A stretch of 43,920 bases of DNA, from assembly GCA_031548875.1 (NCBI GenBank), contig JAVBQQ010000010.1:1-43920 (forward strand). The letters are read 5' to 3'. This stretch comes from JAAYCI01 sp031548875 (lineage in GTDB: Bacteria; Bacillota; Clostridia; Oscillospirales; Ruminococcaceae). Shown one piece after another: positions 1 through 7,750 of this stretch (positions are counted from its first letter, which is position 1; every line of letters begins with the position of its first letter). Under the pieces are notes generated by a model. It did no database searches and was not told where the DNA came from. It saw only the letters and a program-made list of their open reading frames with translations. Position numbers and translations under genes: made by a program.

Positions 1-94
1 CTCACACTTTCACACCTTTGGGTGAAGTGGCGCCCGCGCATGCATGGAAGGATAGCGCGGACGCCCGGACCTTGCAAAAAAGCGATAGGAGGGA

Positions 95-123
95 GACCGG
101 GAAACAGAAGCTGCTTCCCGGTC
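95..123 (-). terminator. Possible terminator after the TRAP binding-protein gene
   Basis: An inverted repeat with 9-base arms (95-103 and 115-123) and an 11-base loop lies just past the stop of the minus-strand gene at 143. The tract after it on the minus strand is pyrimidine-rich but not a clean T run, so this is a weak intrinsic terminator or a 3' stabilising hairpin. Bases 1-94 show no gene that I can support. Confidence 0.4.
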
Positions 124-142
124 CCACAAAACCCCGGATGGG

Positions 143-1294
143 TTAGCTGTCGTACTCGGCGATCAGCTCGATGGCGCGGTCGTAGATAGCGCGGGCCACC
201 GGCTGGTCCGCTTCCAGCGCGCTGATGGTCGCCTCGCGGAAATCGACCGTGGCGTCCTGCCACACTTTGATCTCATCGTCCGTGAGGGTGACGATCGTCT
301 TGCCGGCATCCTCCTGCATCTTGACGCACGCATCTACAGTGCCGCTCATCACGTCCACCTCGGTTTGGCGCATGGTGTCTACATTGTCGCCGAAGAAAAG
401 CGCCTGCAGGTCTTCGGGCAGCTTTTCCAGGCTGGCGGTGCGCATACCGGTAATCACGTAGTTGTAGTACAAGCCCTTGTCGCCAAACAGGATGACTTGT
501 TCGGTGAGCTCGGGCAGGATGCCAAAGGCCATGCCGGCGGGCAGGTGGTTGATGACGCCGTCGGCCACGCCCTTTTCCAGGCTGGAGTAGTACTCGGTGG
601 GGGGCTGGTTCACCGGGGCGCCGCCGCTCTGGGCAATCAGCTCGGAGAGTTCGGGCGAGGAGTTGATGAGCTTGAGGCCGTTCATGTCTTCAGGCACTTT
701 GATCTCGGTGCCCGAGGCCATCATGATCTGGTAAGGCGCGTTGGGATAGCTGGACAGCGGGGTGATGCCCTGGCTGGTCATCTCATCGCTGAGTTCGGGG
801 AATTCCTCGTACAGCTTTGCAAAAATATCGCTGGCGGCCTGGAGGTTGGGCAGGCCCAGGAAGGGCACGGCCAGAATTTGCGCGTTGAGCGGGAACTGTT
901 GCTGGTAGTTGGTAACAGGCATGTACGAGATGTCGGCAATGCCGTCCTGCAAGCCTTTTGGAATTTCGGGAATGCTCATGAGGCTGTTGGCAAAATAGTG
1001 GTTGAACTTGATGCGGCCGCCGCTCTGTTCTTCAATGCTGTCGCAATAGTCTTTCAGGCCCTTGCCGGAAGATTCGGGCACGGTGTAGTTCACATTGAAC
1101 TCGAACTCTGCGTTGCCGGTGTTTGCCGGGGCCGCCTCGCTGCCGGCGGCCGAGCCGGTGCCGCCGGTGGACGCGGGCGTGCTGTCGTTAGCGGCTGTGC
1201 TGCCACCGCTGGCAGCGCCGCTGCCGCCGCCACAGCCCGCAAACAGAACGAGTGCCATCAGGGACGCAAGCGCGATAGAAACGAACTTTTTCAT
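143..1294 (-). CDS. TRAP-type solute-binding lipoprotein (DctP family)
   Basis: 383 aa. It begins with a lipoprotein signal peptide whose lipobox ends LFAGC, with Cys21 as the lipidation site, followed by a Gly/Ser/Ala-rich linker to about residue 60. The rest resembles the DctP/TRAP periplasmic-type binding fold: a solute-binding protein that in Gram-positives is tethered to the membrane and hands organic acids to a DctQM permease. An AGGAGG-type ribosome site precedes the ATG. It lies 40 bases downstream of the hydrolase gene at 1335-2162 on the same strand, so the two are probably co-transcribed and the ligand may be the hydrolase substrate or product. No DctQ or DctM gene is visible; they could lie to the left of the window or be absent. 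Family call is good; ligand unknown. Confidence 0.85.
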   Translation of the reverse strand: MKKFVSIALASLMALVLFAGCGGGSGAASGGSTAANDSTPASTGGTGSAAGSEAAPANTGNAEFEFNVNYTVPESSGKGLKDYCDSIEEQSGGRIKFNHYFANSLMSIPEIPKGLQDGIADISYMPVTNYQQQFPLNAQILAVPFLGLPNLQAASDIFAKLYEEFPELSDEMTSQGITPLSSYPNAPYQIMMASGTEIKVPEDMNGLKLINSSPELSELIAQSGGAPVNQPPTEYYSSLEKGVADGVINHLPAGMAFGILPELTEQVILFGDKGLYYNYVITGMRTASLEKLPEDLQALFFGDNVDTMRQTEVDVMSGTVDACVKMQEDAGKTIVTLTDDEIKVWQDATVDFREATISALEADQPVARAIYDRAIELIAEYDS

Positions 1295-1334
1295 TTTTCT
1301 TTCCTCCTTTTATACATGAGCGTACACGACGAAC

Positions 1335-2162
1335 TTACCAGTTTTCTTTTTCCTCGGCATACACAAGGGGCAGAAGTGTGGCCAGGTTCGTATATTCCTT
1401 GATGTTGTGCTCGTAGATCATGCGGGGGATCTCCACCGGCACCGTGATGCCGTCGGGCAGCGTTTTGACAGGGTTCCCGCTTTCATCGATCTTCCAGCCG
1501 TTCCAAAAACGGGTGCGGAACTCGACGCCGCCTTGCACAGGGCGCGCCATATGCACCATCACCGAGTTTACCCGGTGGTCTTCGGTGCCCGATTCGCCGT
1601 TCACCACAACGAGGAAACAGCAGTTTTCGCTGTCCTTCCCATAACGCGCGCGGTTGAACCCCATCTTCCAGGGGTTCTCGAACATGATGACCACCTTTTC
1701 AGGTTCGAGGTTCCACTCGAACGCCTCCACCACATCATGGAGCACGCCCCAGCTTTTTTCTTCCAGCGGCACATTCGGATCCAGTATTTTTTTGCGCACG
1801 TCGTTGCCGATGGTGATACCAAAGTGATCTTCCGGGTCCCAGATGGCATAGCGCAGCGGGTCCAGCGCATGCCAGGCATACCACCATTGCAGCATCTCGC
1901 AGGTGACGCCGGGCATGTAGGTGCAGTTAGCCAGCGATGCAGAACCGTCGTCCAGCACCCAGTAGCCAGTCTCGTAGGGCTGGTAGCCAAGATCCAAAAA
2001 ATGATCCCTGTCCTGGATGAGCCGGGCGCCGTTATTGGGGCGGGGGCCGGCCTTGGCCACCTCAACCTTTTCGTCAGGGGGTGGGGTCATCTCGCGGTCA
2101 TAGTACTTGTAATAGCTCTTCTGTTCAGAGCCTGGCGGCAGAGGAACTTTTCGTCTCAACAT
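1335..2162 (-). CDS. DAPG/phloretin-hydrolase-like C-C bond hydrolase (PhlG family)
   Basis: 275 aa from the ATG at 2162, chosen because GGAGAC lies 6 bases upstream; the frame stays open further up but without a good ribosome site. The sequence looks like the PhlG family, zinc hydrolases that cut the C-C bond between an acyl group and a phloroglucinol-type ring (2,4-diacetylphloroglucinol hydrolase; phloretin hydrolase of Eubacterium ramulus). Seen directly: a MPGVTCEMLQWWYAWH block (83-98), WDPEDHFG (108-115) and EHNIKEYTN (251-259). The His252/Glu256 pair has the spacing of the PhlG metal ligands His270/Glu274; His113 and Glu146 are candidates for the other two. It is divergent from the TetR gene and opens a two-gene unit with the TRAP lipoprotein. 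Its exact substrate cannot be read from sequence. Confidence 0.75.
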   Translation of the reverse strand: MLRRKVPLPPGSEQKSYYKYYDREMTPPPDEKVEVAKAGPRPNNGARLIQDRDHFLDLGYQPYETGYWVLDDGSASLANCTYMPGVTCEMLQWWYAWHALDPLRYAIWDPEDHFGITIGNDVRKKILDPNVPLEEKSWGVLHDVVEAFEWNLEPEKVVIMFENPWKMGFNRARYGKDSENCCFLVVVNGESGTEDHRVNSVMVHMARPVQGGVEFRTRFWNGWKIDESGNPVKTLPDGITVPVEIPRMIYEHNIKEYTNLATLLPLVYAEEKENW

Positions 2163-2220
2163 GATATTGTCTCCGTAATGTAAGTGGATGGTGTGTGTCG
2201 GCCTTTTGTGGTTCCACCAT
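2125..2220 (-). CDS. Possible 31-residue leader ORF overlapping the hydrolase start
   Basis: The ATG at 2220 has an excellent Shine-Dalgarno site (AGGAGG at 2228-2233, 7 bases away). It opens a 31-codon frame starting MVEPQKADTHHPL that ends at 2125, about 35 bases inside the hydrolase gene in another frame. Ribosomes finishing it would pass over the hydrolase ribosome site, so it could couple or dampen hydrolase translation. No homology is recognised. It may equally be chance; the quality of the ribosome site is the only positive evidence. Confidence 0.25.
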   Translation of the reverse strand: MVEPQKADTHHPLTLRRQYHVETKSSSAARL

Positions 2221-2273
2221 AGCAAATCCTCCTGTTGATGACGATATCATCTGCCGCCAAATTGTTTTCTTGG

Positions 2274-2289
2274 TTGACAGTATTCGTCA
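2274..2289. promoter_or_regulatory. Candidate TetR operator in the divergent region
   Basis: TTGACAGTATTCGTCA contains an inverted repeat TGAC-N7-GTCA (2276-2279 and 2286-2289). Its TATTCGTCA half (2281-2289) is the reverse complement of TGACGAATA at 3078-3086, in front of the plus-strand BKACE operon. Sharing a motif between the two transcription units flanking a TetR gene is what one expects of its operator. TTGACA could also be a -35 box for the regulator, but the nearest -10-like TAAACT is only 15 bases away. The rest of 2163-2402 shows no further clear signal. Confidence 0.4.
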
Positions 2290-2402
2290 GAATGTAAACT
2301 TCTACCCAACAAGTGGTCTTGAATATAGTTGAATTGCATGGTACTCTTGGCTTGGAGTGCAGCGTCAACCCCTATTTGTTTTAGTTAGGAAGGCAGGTTT
2401 TT

Positions 2403-3014
2403 ATGGCAGAAAACCGGCAGGAATTTAACAGCAACCAAACAAGGCAACATTTGATCGATACCTTTTTTGAGTTATACAGCCGCATGGAACTGGAAAAAAT
2501 CAGCATAAAGCTATTGTGCGACAAAAGCGGTGTGTCCCGGGCGTCGTTTTACAAGTATTTCAGCGACAAGTATGACCTTTTGGAAACGGCGGAGAACAAA
2601 CTGCTGGATGACATGGCTTCCCTCAATCGGGATCTGGTATATATGGATTACAGCAAGTACAAGCGCGGCGAGCCCTTCCCAAACCTGTACGAGGTGATTT
2701 GCTATATTCATGAAAACAGGCATATCTTCAAAACCCTGCTGAGCGGGCGCGGCGATGCGCAGTTCCAATACCGGTGGAAGCGCAACATCTCCTATTCCAT
2801 CCGGCAAAAGCTCAGCCACGATGCAACCCGCTACAGGTACATGCACCGGGGAGCGGTAGAGTACATGCTGGCATCGTCGTTGATTGCGCTGTATACCTAC
2901 TGGTTATTCGATGACAATGACATTTCCTGTATAGAACTGTCCTCCATGGCGGCGCAGGTAGTCTTCGGTTCGTTTTACAATTTCAGGGAAGATGTGACGG
3001 AAGCCGCCCGGTGA
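2403..3014 (+). CDS. TetR/AcrR-family transcriptional regulator
   Basis: 203 aa with a typical N-terminal TetR helix-turn-helix (about residues 10-60, containing KLLCDKSGVSRASFYKYF) and a helical ligand-binding and dimerisation domain of unremarkable length. AGGAAGG 8 bases before the ATG supports the start. It is divergent from the hydrolase/TRAP unit and upstream of the BKACE-butyrate kinase operon, separated from the latter by a strong terminator. It is therefore placed to control both, most simply as a repressor released by the pathway substrate. Related 9-base motifs on both sides of the gene fit a shared operator. The effector is unknown. Confidence 0.9.
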   Translation: MAENRQEFNSNQTRQHLIDTFFELYSRMELEKISIKLLCDKSGVSRASFYKYFSDKYDLLETAENKLLDDMASLNRDLVYMDYSKYKRGEPFPNLYEVICYIHENRHIFKTLLSGRGDAQFQYRWKRNISYSIRQKLSHDATRYRYMHRGAVEYMLASSLIALYTYWLFDDNDISCIELSSMAAQVVFGSFYNFREDVTEAAR

Positions 3015-3020
3015 TAAAGG

Positions 3021-3055
3021 AAAACAACCCGGCTTTTCAGCCGGGTTGTTTTTTT
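3021..3055 (+). terminator. Rho-independent terminator of the TetR gene
   Basis: Perfect 12-base-pair stem (AACAACCCGGCT at 3023-3034 with its complement at 3039-3050), TTTC loop and a run of T to 3055. Only 6 bases follow the regulator stop codon. It isolates the regulator from the BKACE operon, which must have its own promoter in 3056-3231. Confidence 0.95.
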
Positions 3056-3066
3056 GTCGTCTGCCA

Positions 3067-3214
3067 TTTGTCGTATTTGACGAATAAAGGTGCCGGAGAC
3101 TATGCAACGGTGGAAGTGCGATTGTTATGTTTGTGTACATTCCGGCTTGGTGTGTCTACTTCTGTATGGAAAAGGGTGCGCCGATATGCTATATTTCACC
3201 CACATTTTGACGAA
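3067..3214. promoter_or_regulatory. Control region of the BKACE operon with repeated TTTGWCG-type motifs
   Basis: The 176 bases between the terminator and the BKACE start carry TTTGTCGT at 3053-3060 and 3067-3074, and TTTGACGAA at 3076-3084 and again at 3206-3214. The block 3071-3083 forms TCGT-N5-ACGA. TGACGAATA at 3078-3086 matches the motif in front of the hydrolase gene in reverse orientation. I read these as candidate TetR-binding sites. No convincing -35/-10 pair was identified. Confidence 0.4.
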
Positions 3215-3231
3215 GTGGGGAGGACAAGAGT

Positions 3232-4107
3232 ATGGCCAGAAAGGTGATCATCACGGTAGCCCAGACGGGCGCCTTCCACGGCAAGGACGCAAACCCCGCC
3301 CTGCCCGAACAGCCGGATGAGATTGCCCGTTCCGCCTATGATTGCTACAACGCGGGCGCATCCATTGTGCACATTCATACACGCGATAAGGACGGTCGCT
3401 CCAGCTGTGACGCGGATACGTTCGGTGAGATCAACAGCCTTATCCGCGCGCGGTGTGATTTGATTTTGCAAAATTCTACGGCGCCGGCCACCCGGCCCGG
3501 TTCTACGGCGGACGATGGGCTGGCGGCACTCAGCCTGCCGGCCGACGTGCGGCCGGAGATGTGCTCGCTGGATTGTTCGCTCATCGCTACCTCTTGGAAA
3601 GAGTTGACTCTGATCTATGAGTGGACGCGCCCCTGGCTGGTGCAAACAGCGGGCCGGATGAAGGAGCTGGGCATCAAGCCGGAACTGGAATGCTTCAACC
3701 CCGTCACGGTAGAGGACGTGTTTGCCACGCTTTACCCTGCTGGCGTGCTGGACGACCCGGTTTCCATCTCATTCGTCATGGGCATGAACAAGGTAAGCCA
3801 GGGCTCCATCTCATATAGCCACAAGCACCTGGACATGATGATAGAGATGCTGCCAAAGGACGCCCGGGTCAACTTCACCACGCTGGCCATCGGCGCCAGC
3901 CAGCTGGAGGGAACGGTGTATTCCCTGCTCAAGGGCGGCAACATCCGCGTGGGCTTCGAGGACAATATCTTCTACCGTAAGGGTGAGCTTGCCCAGAGCA
4001 ACGCCCAGCTTGTGCAGCGCATGGTGCGCATTCTGCGCGAGCTGGACATGGAGCCGGCCACGCCAGACGAGGCCCGTGCAATGCTGGGCCTTCCGAAGCG
4101 GCCATGA
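3232..4107 (+). CDS. Beta-keto acid cleavage enzyme (BKACE / DUF849 family)
   Basis: 291 aa, full length. BKACE enzymes (prototype Kce, 3-keto-5-aminohexanoate cleavage enzyme) condense a beta-keto acid with acetyl-CoA and split it to acetoacetate plus a new acyl-CoA. Visible hallmarks: VHIHT with His47 and His49 as zinc ligands, and RVGFED near the C-terminus, where Glu243 completes the zinc site and Arg239 and Asp244 match the Kce catalytic Arg and Asp. GGGGAGGA precedes the ATG. It heads an operon with butyrate kinase and phosphotransbutyrylase, which fits a pathway turning the new acyl-CoA into an acid with ATP gain. Triacetate-cleaving members work in gut phloroglucinol breakdown, which would match the PhlG-like neighbour, but specificity cannot be assigned from sequence. 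Confidence 0.9.
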   Translation: MARKVIITVAQTGAFHGKDANPALPEQPDEIARSAYDCYNAGASIVHIHTRDKDGRSSCDADTFGEINSLIRARCDLILQNSTAPATRPGSTADDGLAALSLPADVRPEMCSLDCSLIATSWKELTLIYEWTRPWLVQTAGRMKELGIKPELECFNPVTVEDVFATLYPAGVLDDPVSISFVMGMNKVSQGSISYSHKHLDMMIEMLPKDARVNFTTLAIGASQLEGTVYSLLKGGNIRVGFEDNIFYRKGELAQSNAQLVQRMVRILRELDMEPATPDEARAMLGLPKRP

Positions 4108-4143
4108 CACGGAGCACGTATTACTCTGCGAAGGGAAAAACAT

Positions 4144-5238
4144 ATGAGCGGAAAAAAGATCGTTGTGATCAACCTGGGTTCGCTGTCCACCAAGGTTGCC
4201 TATTACGAGGACGAAACCTGCATCTGCAAGGCCACACTGCAGCACCCGCACGATGAAGTGGCCGCCATCCCGACGGTGTGGGACCAGTACGACTACCGCC
4301 GGGCGGCCATCCTGGCCTGGCTTGCCGAAGAGGGATTGGATCTCGCCGGTATGGATGCCGTCGTGAGCCGGGGCGGCGCGACGCAGCCCATCCCCGGCGG
4401 CGTGTACCGCATCAATGAGACGATGGTGCAACAGTGCCGCAGCGGCCTATACGGCACCCACCCCACCGACGTGGGCGTCCAGCTGGCCTTCGATTTTGGA
4501 AAGCTGGGGCCTATTCCCCTCACGGCGAACACGCCCAGCACAGATGAGTTTCACCCACTGGCCCGCTACAGCGGCCTGCCAGAGCTGCCTCGGCGCAGCA
4601 GCTTCCACGCGCTCAACCACAAGGCGGTGGGGCGGCTGTATGCCAAGGAAGCCGGCCGCCTTTACGAAGAACTCAACCTGGTCATCGTGCACATGGGCGG
4701 GGGCGTCAGTGTGGCCGCGCATTGTAAGGGACGGATGGTGGACGGGCCCAACGCGCTGGACGGGGACGGCCCCTTTTCCACCAACCGCGCCGGCACCCTG
4801 CCGCCCGGCGCGCTGGCAGAACTCTGCTTTTCCGGCCGGTACACAAAACAGGAGATCCTGCGCAAGATCAATGGCGCGGGCGGGCTTGTGGCCCACCTTG
4901 GTGAGGGCGACTGCCTGAAGGTGGAGCAGGCAGCTGCAGCCGGTGATGCCAAAAGTGAAGAGGTGCTGCGGGCCATGTGCTACCAGGTGGCCAAGCAGGT
5001 CGGCGCCATGGCGGCCGTGCTACACGGCGAGGTGGATGCCATCCTGTTCACCGGCGGCATCGCCTATTCCAAGCTGCTGGTAGGCTGGATGAGCGAGCAG
5101 GTGGCATTCATCGCGCCGATCCACGTTTACCCCGGCGAGTTCGAGATGGATTCGCTGGCGCAGAACGCCTATCTAGTATTGACAAAAAAGGCAGAAGCGC
5201 TCGAGATTAGAGCGCCCCTGCAAGGGGAAGGTGCGTAG
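4144..5238 (+). CDS. buk: Butyrate kinase (acetokinase family)
   Basis: 364 aa, normal for butyrate kinase, which makes ATP and a short-chain acid from an acyl phosphate. Seen: the N-terminal phosphate loop VINLGSLSTKVAYYED (8-23), GGATQPIPGGVY near residue 79, NTPSTDEFHPLARYSG (about 128-143), a HMGGGVSVA block and LDGDGPFSTNRAGTLP, all as in the ASKHA acyl kinases. It starts 36 bases after the BKACE gene behind AAGGG. Only 5 bases separate it from the phosphotransbutyrylase gene, so the two form a substrate-level phosphorylation pair. It could act on branched or other C4-C5 acids as well as butyrate. Confidence 0.93.
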   Translation: MSGKKIVVINLGSLSTKVAYYEDETCICKATLQHPHDEVAAIPTVWDQYDYRRAAILAWLAEEGLDLAGMDAVVSRGGATQPIPGGVYRINETMVQQCRSGLYGTHPTDVGVQLAFDFGKLGPIPLTANTPSTDEFHPLARYSGLPELPRRSSFHALNHKAVGRLYAKEAGRLYEELNLVIVHMGGGVSVAAHCKGRMVDGPNALDGDGPFSTNRAGTLPPGALAELCFSGRYTKQEILRKINGAGGLVAHLGEGDCLKVEQAAAAGDAKSEEVLRAMCYQVAKQVGAMAAVLHGEVDAILFTGGIAYSKLLVGWMSEQVAFIAPIHVYPGEFEMDSLAQNAYLVLTKKAEALEIRAPLQGEGA

Positions 5239-5243
5239 CAGAG

Positions 5244-6236
5244 ATGGAACGGTTTACCGGTTTCGACGCGATCGAACAGCAGGTGCTGCGTCTGCCCCAA
5301 AGGCCGGTGGTGGCGCTGGCAAACGCCCAGGACGACGCGGCGCTGGCTGCTTTGGTGCAGGCGCAAAACAAAGGCGTGGTGAAGGGCATCCTCATCGGGG
5401 ACGAGGGGAAAATCCGCTCGCTCCTGGCAGAGCTGGGCGCAAGGGCGGAGGACTATGAGATCGTCTCCCACGTGGGCCCTGAAAGCGAGGCGGCCGCGCT
5501 GGCCGTCTCGCTGGTGCGGCAGGGGAGGGCGGATATCCCCATGAAGGGGCTGATGCAGACCTCGTCCTTCATGCGGGCGGTGCTGGATAAGGAAGGTGGC
5601 CTGCTGCCGCCCGGTGCCCTGCTCGGCCAGGCGGCGGTCTTCGAGTTCGCAGACCCTGACACACAAGAAACGCGTTTGATGATTGTGAGCGACTGCGCGG
5701 TGAACATCTCGCCTGATTATGCCGCAAAGGAAGGCCTTATCCGCAATGTGGTGCACCTGGCGAACCGCCTTGGCATCGAGGAACCGCGGGTGGCCGTGGT
5801 CACCCCGCTGGAAGAGGTGAACGAAAAAATCCTCAGCACGGTGGATGCTGCGGAACTGGTGCGTGCAAACAAAGCCGGAAAGCTGGCCGGCTGCGTAGTA
5901 GGGGGGCCATTGGCGCTGGACAATGCGCTCTCCCGGAAGGCCGCGGCCCACAAGGGAATCGAAGACCCCGTGGCCGGGCGGGCGGACATCCTCTTGATGC
6001 CGGACCTGTGCGCGGGCAACATCTTCTTCAAGTCGCTCGTATACATCGCCGGGGTGAGGACCGCCGCCGCCCTCTGCGGCACCCGCTCGCCGGTCGTGAT
6101 GACCAGCCGGACGGACACGGTGCAAAACAAGTATTATTCGATTCTGTTGGCCGCATTTACCTGCACCAATAGTGAAAATTTGAACACCCCAGCGGGGAAG
6201 CAGATCAGTGCAAACATGCATAATAATCAACTATAA
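5244..6236 (+). CDS. ptb: Phosphate butyryltransferase with an aberrant C-terminus
   Basis: 330 aa. Phosphotransbutyrylase exchanges CoA for phosphate on butyryl-CoA, supplying butyrate kinase; both genes sit in one operon. The body matches the phosphate acetyl/butyryltransferase fold, including LMPDLCAGNIFFKSLVYIAG and the near-terminal VVMTSRTDTVQNKYYSILLA. Clostridial Ptb proteins usually stop a few residues after this block, at about 300 aa. Here about 26 unrelated, partly low-complexity residues follow, and immediately downstream an MFS gene has lost its first half. I infer a deletion or insertion scar near 6150-6265 that replaced the original stop. The enzyme core is intact, so activity is probably kept. 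Confidence 0.9.
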   Translation: MERFTGFDAIEQQVLRLPQRPVVALANAQDDAALAALVQAQNKGVVKGILIGDEGKIRSLLAELGARAEDYEIVSHVGPESEAAALAVSLVRQGRADIPMKGLMQTSSFMRAVLDKEGGLLPPGALLGQAAVFEFADPDTQETRLMIVSDCAVNISPDYAAKEGLIRNVVHLANRLGIEEPRVAVVTPLEEVNEKILSTVDAAELVRANKAGKLAGCVVGGPLALDNALSRKAAAHKGIEDPVAGRADILLMPDLCAGNIFFKSLVYIAGVRTAAALCGTRSPVVMTSRTDTVQNKYYSILLAAFTCTNSENLNTPAGKQISANMHNNQL

Positions 6237-6987
6237 ATCGATCACTATACTCAGGCTGGTCACCCTCTTCTGGTTCAAGAGTTATCCCGAAGAAAAGGGC
6301 GCTTATCCCGACAACGAGCCCATCAGTGAAGAAGAGCAGAAGCGCAACCTGGCGGCGCTGGGCAGCTACAAGTCATCCTTCACCATCGGGAAACTCTTGA
6401 AAACCGGGCAGTTCTGGCTTATCACCATCATCTTTGGCCTGCTGTTCATGGGCCTCATCGGCGTGATGATCCAGATGGTGCCCCGCTTGATGTCTGTGGG
6501 CCTCTCCACCGACCAGAGCATTCTGTGGCTGACCATCGCCAGCATCATCGGCATCCCCGCCAGCTATGCCTGGGGCGCCATCGACCAGAAAGTCGGCACC
6601 AAGAAGACGGTCATTATCTTCTGTGCGCTGTGGACGATTTCAATGGTCATTGGTGTCATTGGTCTTGCTGTGAACAGCATCCCCATTTCCATTGTCTCAG
6701 TTGTAGTGTTTGCCTGCGAGCTGGGCGGCCTTGGCAACCTGATGCCCTCCATGGCCATCCAGGTGTTCGGCCGGTTCGACTTTGCCGCCGCCAACAAGCT
6801 CATCGTGCCGGTGGTGGTGGGCATCCGCTCCTTCGCGCTCATCATCGTGTCCGCCGTGCTGGCGGCCGCCGGCGCCAACGTGCCGCTCGGCTTCCGCAAC
6901 GTGTTCATCCTTTTCGCGGTAATCAGCGTGGTCGCTCTGGTGCTCTCGCTGCTGCTCAGCAACAAGACCATCGGCAAAACAAACTAA
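6208..6987 (+). pseudogene. Truncated MFS transporter (C-terminal half only)
   Basis: The frame from about 6255 to 6987 encodes the central cytoplasmic loop (FKSYPEEKGAYPDNEP) and the second six-helix bundle of an MFS transporter of the oxalate/formate-antiporter-like type. Helices 1-6, the usual N-terminal half, are missing. The 259-residue open frame begins with residues unlike any MFS start (MQTCIIINYKS) and overlaps the end of ptb. The order is therefore: deletion of the MFS 5' half, joined to the altered 3' end of ptb. The full gene was probably the importer for this operon. A half transporter is unlikely to work alone. Confidence 0.8.
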
Positions 6988-7013
6988 AGCCCCTCGATAT
7001 CAGGAGGTACAAT

Positions 7014-7076
7014 ATGGAAAACCAACAGGCTACCGTACCCAACCCGACCTTGAATCTGGACTTTGAGAATCTGTAG
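7014..7076 (+). pseudogene. 20-codon stub ORF, probably a truncated gene start
   Basis: An ATG with a very good ribosome site (AGGAGG 6 bases upstream) opens MENQQATVPNPTLNLDFENL and stops at 7076. The 50 bases after it are AT-rich with several stop codons, unlike the surrounding coding DNA. The N-terminus looks like the first residues of a normal cytoplasmic protein rather than a leader peptide, so it may be the remains of a gene whose body was lost. The family is not recognised. Confidence 0.45.
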
Positions 7077-7141
7077 ATGTAGTGATGATTTAGTATATAT
7101 AACATGTAGTCTGTCTGAAATTCCGACAAATGGGGGCGCCC

Positions 7142-7750
7142 ATGCAAGTTTTGATGCTCGGTGGTTTTTTGGGAGCGGGAAAAAGCAGCATTCTGTTGCA
7201 GCTGGCCAGATACATGGGAAGCATGCTTCCCACCGGGGGCACCCCACTGGCCGTACTTGAAAACGAGATTGGCGACGTGAGCATAGACGGGCTGCTGCTG
7301 GAGCAGCGCGGCCTCACGGTAAAAAACTTGTTTGCGGGATGCATCTGCTGCACGCTTTCGGGCGACCTTGTGGCGGGACTGAACGAGATTGCCCAGCAAT
7401 ATGCGCCCGCATGGGTGTTCATCGAAACAACCGGGCTTGCCTTCCCCGGCAGGATCGTCGATACAATCGAGAAATACGCACCTGCATGCAAGGGCTTGCG
7501 GGTGGCCACCGTGGTGGATGCCGAGCGCTTTGAGGAGCTCATCGAGGACGTGCGCCCACTGATGGAGGGGCAGATCATGCCGGCCGACGTGCTACTGCTG
7601 AACAAGGCCGACCTGGTGGATGAAGGCACCCTGGAAAAGGTGACGAAAGAACTGAGCGCGTTGAACGGGGCGGCGGCGGTACTGCCCATCTGCGCAAAGG
7701 ATGAACTGGAGCGGGACGTGCTGCAGGCGGTCATGGGGGTGGAAGCATGA
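7142..7750 (+). CDS. Short CobW/COG0523 G3E-family GTPase
   Basis: 202 aa from the ATG at 7142, preferred over the ATG at 7130 because GGGGG lies 5 bases before it. It has the Walker A GGFLGAGKSS (7-16), the metal-binding motif GCICC (66-70) typical of COG0523 metallochaperones, IETTG and the guanine motif NKAD. COG0523 proteins usually run past 300 residues with a C-terminal CobW_C domain; that part is missing and seems to be supplied by the next ORF, which overlaps by 4 bases. Beside a corrinoid protein and a methyltransferase, a role in loading cobalt/cobamide or zinc into the methyl-transfer system is a fair inference. Confidence 0.88.
   Translation: MQVLMLGGFLGAGKSSILLQLARYMGSMLPTGGTPLAVLENEIGDVSIDGLLLEQRGLTVKNLFAGCICCTLSGDLVAGLNEIAQQYAPAWVFIETTGLAFPGRIVDTIEKYAPACKGLRVATVVDAERFEELIEDVRPLMEGQIMPADVLLLNKADLVDEGTLEKVTKELSALNGAAAVLPICAKDELERDVLQAVMGVEA

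Noticed and set aside
365..1402. Long plus-strand ORF over the TRAP lipoprotein gene
   Set aside because: It is antisense to a well-supported gene with signal peptide and family pattern, and its product is His/Gly/Val-rich shadow sequence without a ribosome site.
2274..2300. TTGACA / TAAACT promoter for the TetR gene
   Set aside because: The 15-base spacing is too short and the start is 100 bases away; retained only as a possible operator.
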